Program-made: the position numbers and the translations under genes
Shown: positions 5,909 through 6,701 of the stretch, in pieces
Numbering within the stretch: position 1 is the stretch's first letter
How the letters are laid out: the number at the start of each line of letters is the position of its first letter
Notes under the pieces: model-generated
What the model was told of the DNA's origin: nothing
Databases searched by the model: none
The model's input: only the letters and a program-made list of their open reading frames with translations
Source of the DNA: Acidimicrobiales bacterium
GTDB lineage: Bacteria > Actinomycetota > Acidimicrobiia > Acidimicrobiales > Palsa-688
NCBI GenBank assembly: GCA_030039575.1
Contig: JASHVH010000493.1
Location: 1 to 6,701, forward strand
DNA length: 6,701 bases
Reading direction: 5' to 3'

Positions 5909-6701
5909 CTACTGCAGCGTGGTGCTACCCGGCGACAGCGTGTGCGGGCCGGCGGGGGAGCGGACTGGCCCCGGTTGGGAGCTCAGCCCCGCCCATACAG
6001 CCAGCCCGGCCAATGCGATGGCGGCGCCCACATCAATAGCCCAATAGCCGGTCAGTGACATGGTCGCCCGCTCATCCGCACCGGGGAGGGAGAGCGGTTG
6101 GTTGACCTGGACCACCGCCGAAATGAGCTGTGACCCAAGCGCGATCACGGCCCCAGCGGTCATCCATGCTCCGACGGTGGGGGGCGCCCAGAACGCGCCC
6201 AGGACGGCAACAAGGCCGATCGCCACGGCGGCGACCAACTCGCCCGCCATGACCCCGGCGGGTTGTGAGAAAGCGTTCCCGAGCGTGACTGTCGCCGTCC
6301 TGCCGGCTGAATTGACTACCTCGTAGCGGTCCCAACTCGGCAGGAAGGCGGCGACAGCCAGGACGGCGACGAGAACGGTCAACACCGCCCGAGGGCTGAC
6401 GGACTCGGCGTACGGTCGCAGCCGAGGCCCCCCCAATGGGACGGTGCTCGCCCCTACCAATACGCCAGCACCGCCGAGGGCCAGCGCCGCCAGAGCCAGC
6501 CAGACGCCCGGGGTGGAGCCGCCCGAGGCTTGGGCCGAGTTGGCCAGGTCGCTGATCAGGAAGCCCAGTTCGACGGCCGCAATACCGCCCCCAAGGGCCA
6601 CGCCGCCACGGACAGACAACCTCGTCAACACAAGGACGGCAGCCGCCGTCCAACCAACTGCGAGACATATGTATATGGCCATCTCGTACGGGGTCGAGAC
6701 C
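5909..6701 (-). CDS. Hypothetical multi-pass membrane protein (about 7 TM helices), probably 5'-truncated
   Basis: I do not recognise a family. The frame ends at TAG (5909-5911) and runs open to the right edge. The first ATG inside the window is at 6682, giving 257 residues, but no ribosome site is visible in the 19 bases before it and the frame continues upstream (VSTPYE before the Met), so the true start may lie outside. Numbered from that Met, hydrophobic segments lie near 3-21, 26-45, 59-79, 99-116, 143-166, 171-192 and 213-234. Arginines in loops 21-25 and 80-98 and in the C-terminal tail suggest N-out/C-in topology. Two longer polar loops (about 117-142, beginning SWDRYEVV, and 193-212) would then face outside; the C-terminal 20 residues are Pro/Ser/Gly-rich. 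No transporter, kinase or enzyme motif was seen. It is convergent with the deacetylase, so co-transcription with it is excluded. Confidence 0.8.
   Translation of the reverse strand, partial: VSTPYEMAIYICLAVGWTAAAVLVLTRLSVRGGVALGGGIAAVELGFLISDLANSAQASGGSTPGVWLALAALALGGAGVLVGASTVPLGGPRLRPYAESVSPRAVLTVLVAVLAVAAFLPSWDRYEVVNSAGRTATVTLGNAFSQPAGVMAGELVAAVAIGLVAVLGAFWAPPTVGAWMTAGAVIALGSQLISAVVQVNQPLSLPGADERATMSLTGYWAIDVGAAIALAGLAVWAGLSSQPGPVRSPAGPHTLSPGSTTLQ

Overview
The window is GC-rich and densely coding, with strong G/C preference at third codon positions. It looks like a chromosomal segment of an actinomycete-type bacterium. The best evidence is the first gene, whose sequence follows the actinobacterial (mycobacterial Kgd-type) 2-oxoglutarate dehydrogenase E1 closely. 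The lysine/alanine/proline-rich tail of the second gene also fits Actinomycetota. An Acidimicrobiia-like lineage is possible but is only a guess. There are no rRNA or tRNA genes, no insertion sequences and no CRISPR arrays that I can see.

Layout from left to right: (1) 1-2540, plus strand, the C-terminal part of a thiamine-diphosphate-dependent 2-oxoglutarate dehydrogenase E1 (TCA cycle), cut by the left edge. (2) 2541-2806, a 266-base spacer with three predicted hairpins and a good Shine-Dalgarno site at its end. (3) 2807-4741, plus strand, an unusual three-part protein: an N-terminal NYN/PIN-like ribonuclease domain of the Zc3h12a type, a hexa-arginine patch, an S1-like RNA-binding domain, and a C-terminal tail of about 285 residues resembling linker histone H1 and containing a pentapeptide array. 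(4) 4742-4851, a short spacer with a 52-base imperfect palindrome and a competing hairpin. (5) 4852-5883, plus strand, a zinc-dependent deacetylase of the histone deacetylase superfamily with its metal ligands and catalytic residues intact. (6) 5909-6701, minus strand and convergent with the deacetylase, a hypothetical protein with about seven transmembrane helices whose start may lie beyond the right edge.

How the genes work together: the E1 gene is ordinary central metabolism and is probably a separate transcription unit ending in the first spacer. The second and third genes form the most suggestive pair: a candidate RNA-processing enzyme with a lysine-rich, histone-like tail directly followed by a histone-deacetylase-fold enzyme. 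A lysine-acylation/deacylation relationship between them is a hypothesis resting on adjacency and composition only. The membrane protein has no evident functional link to the others.
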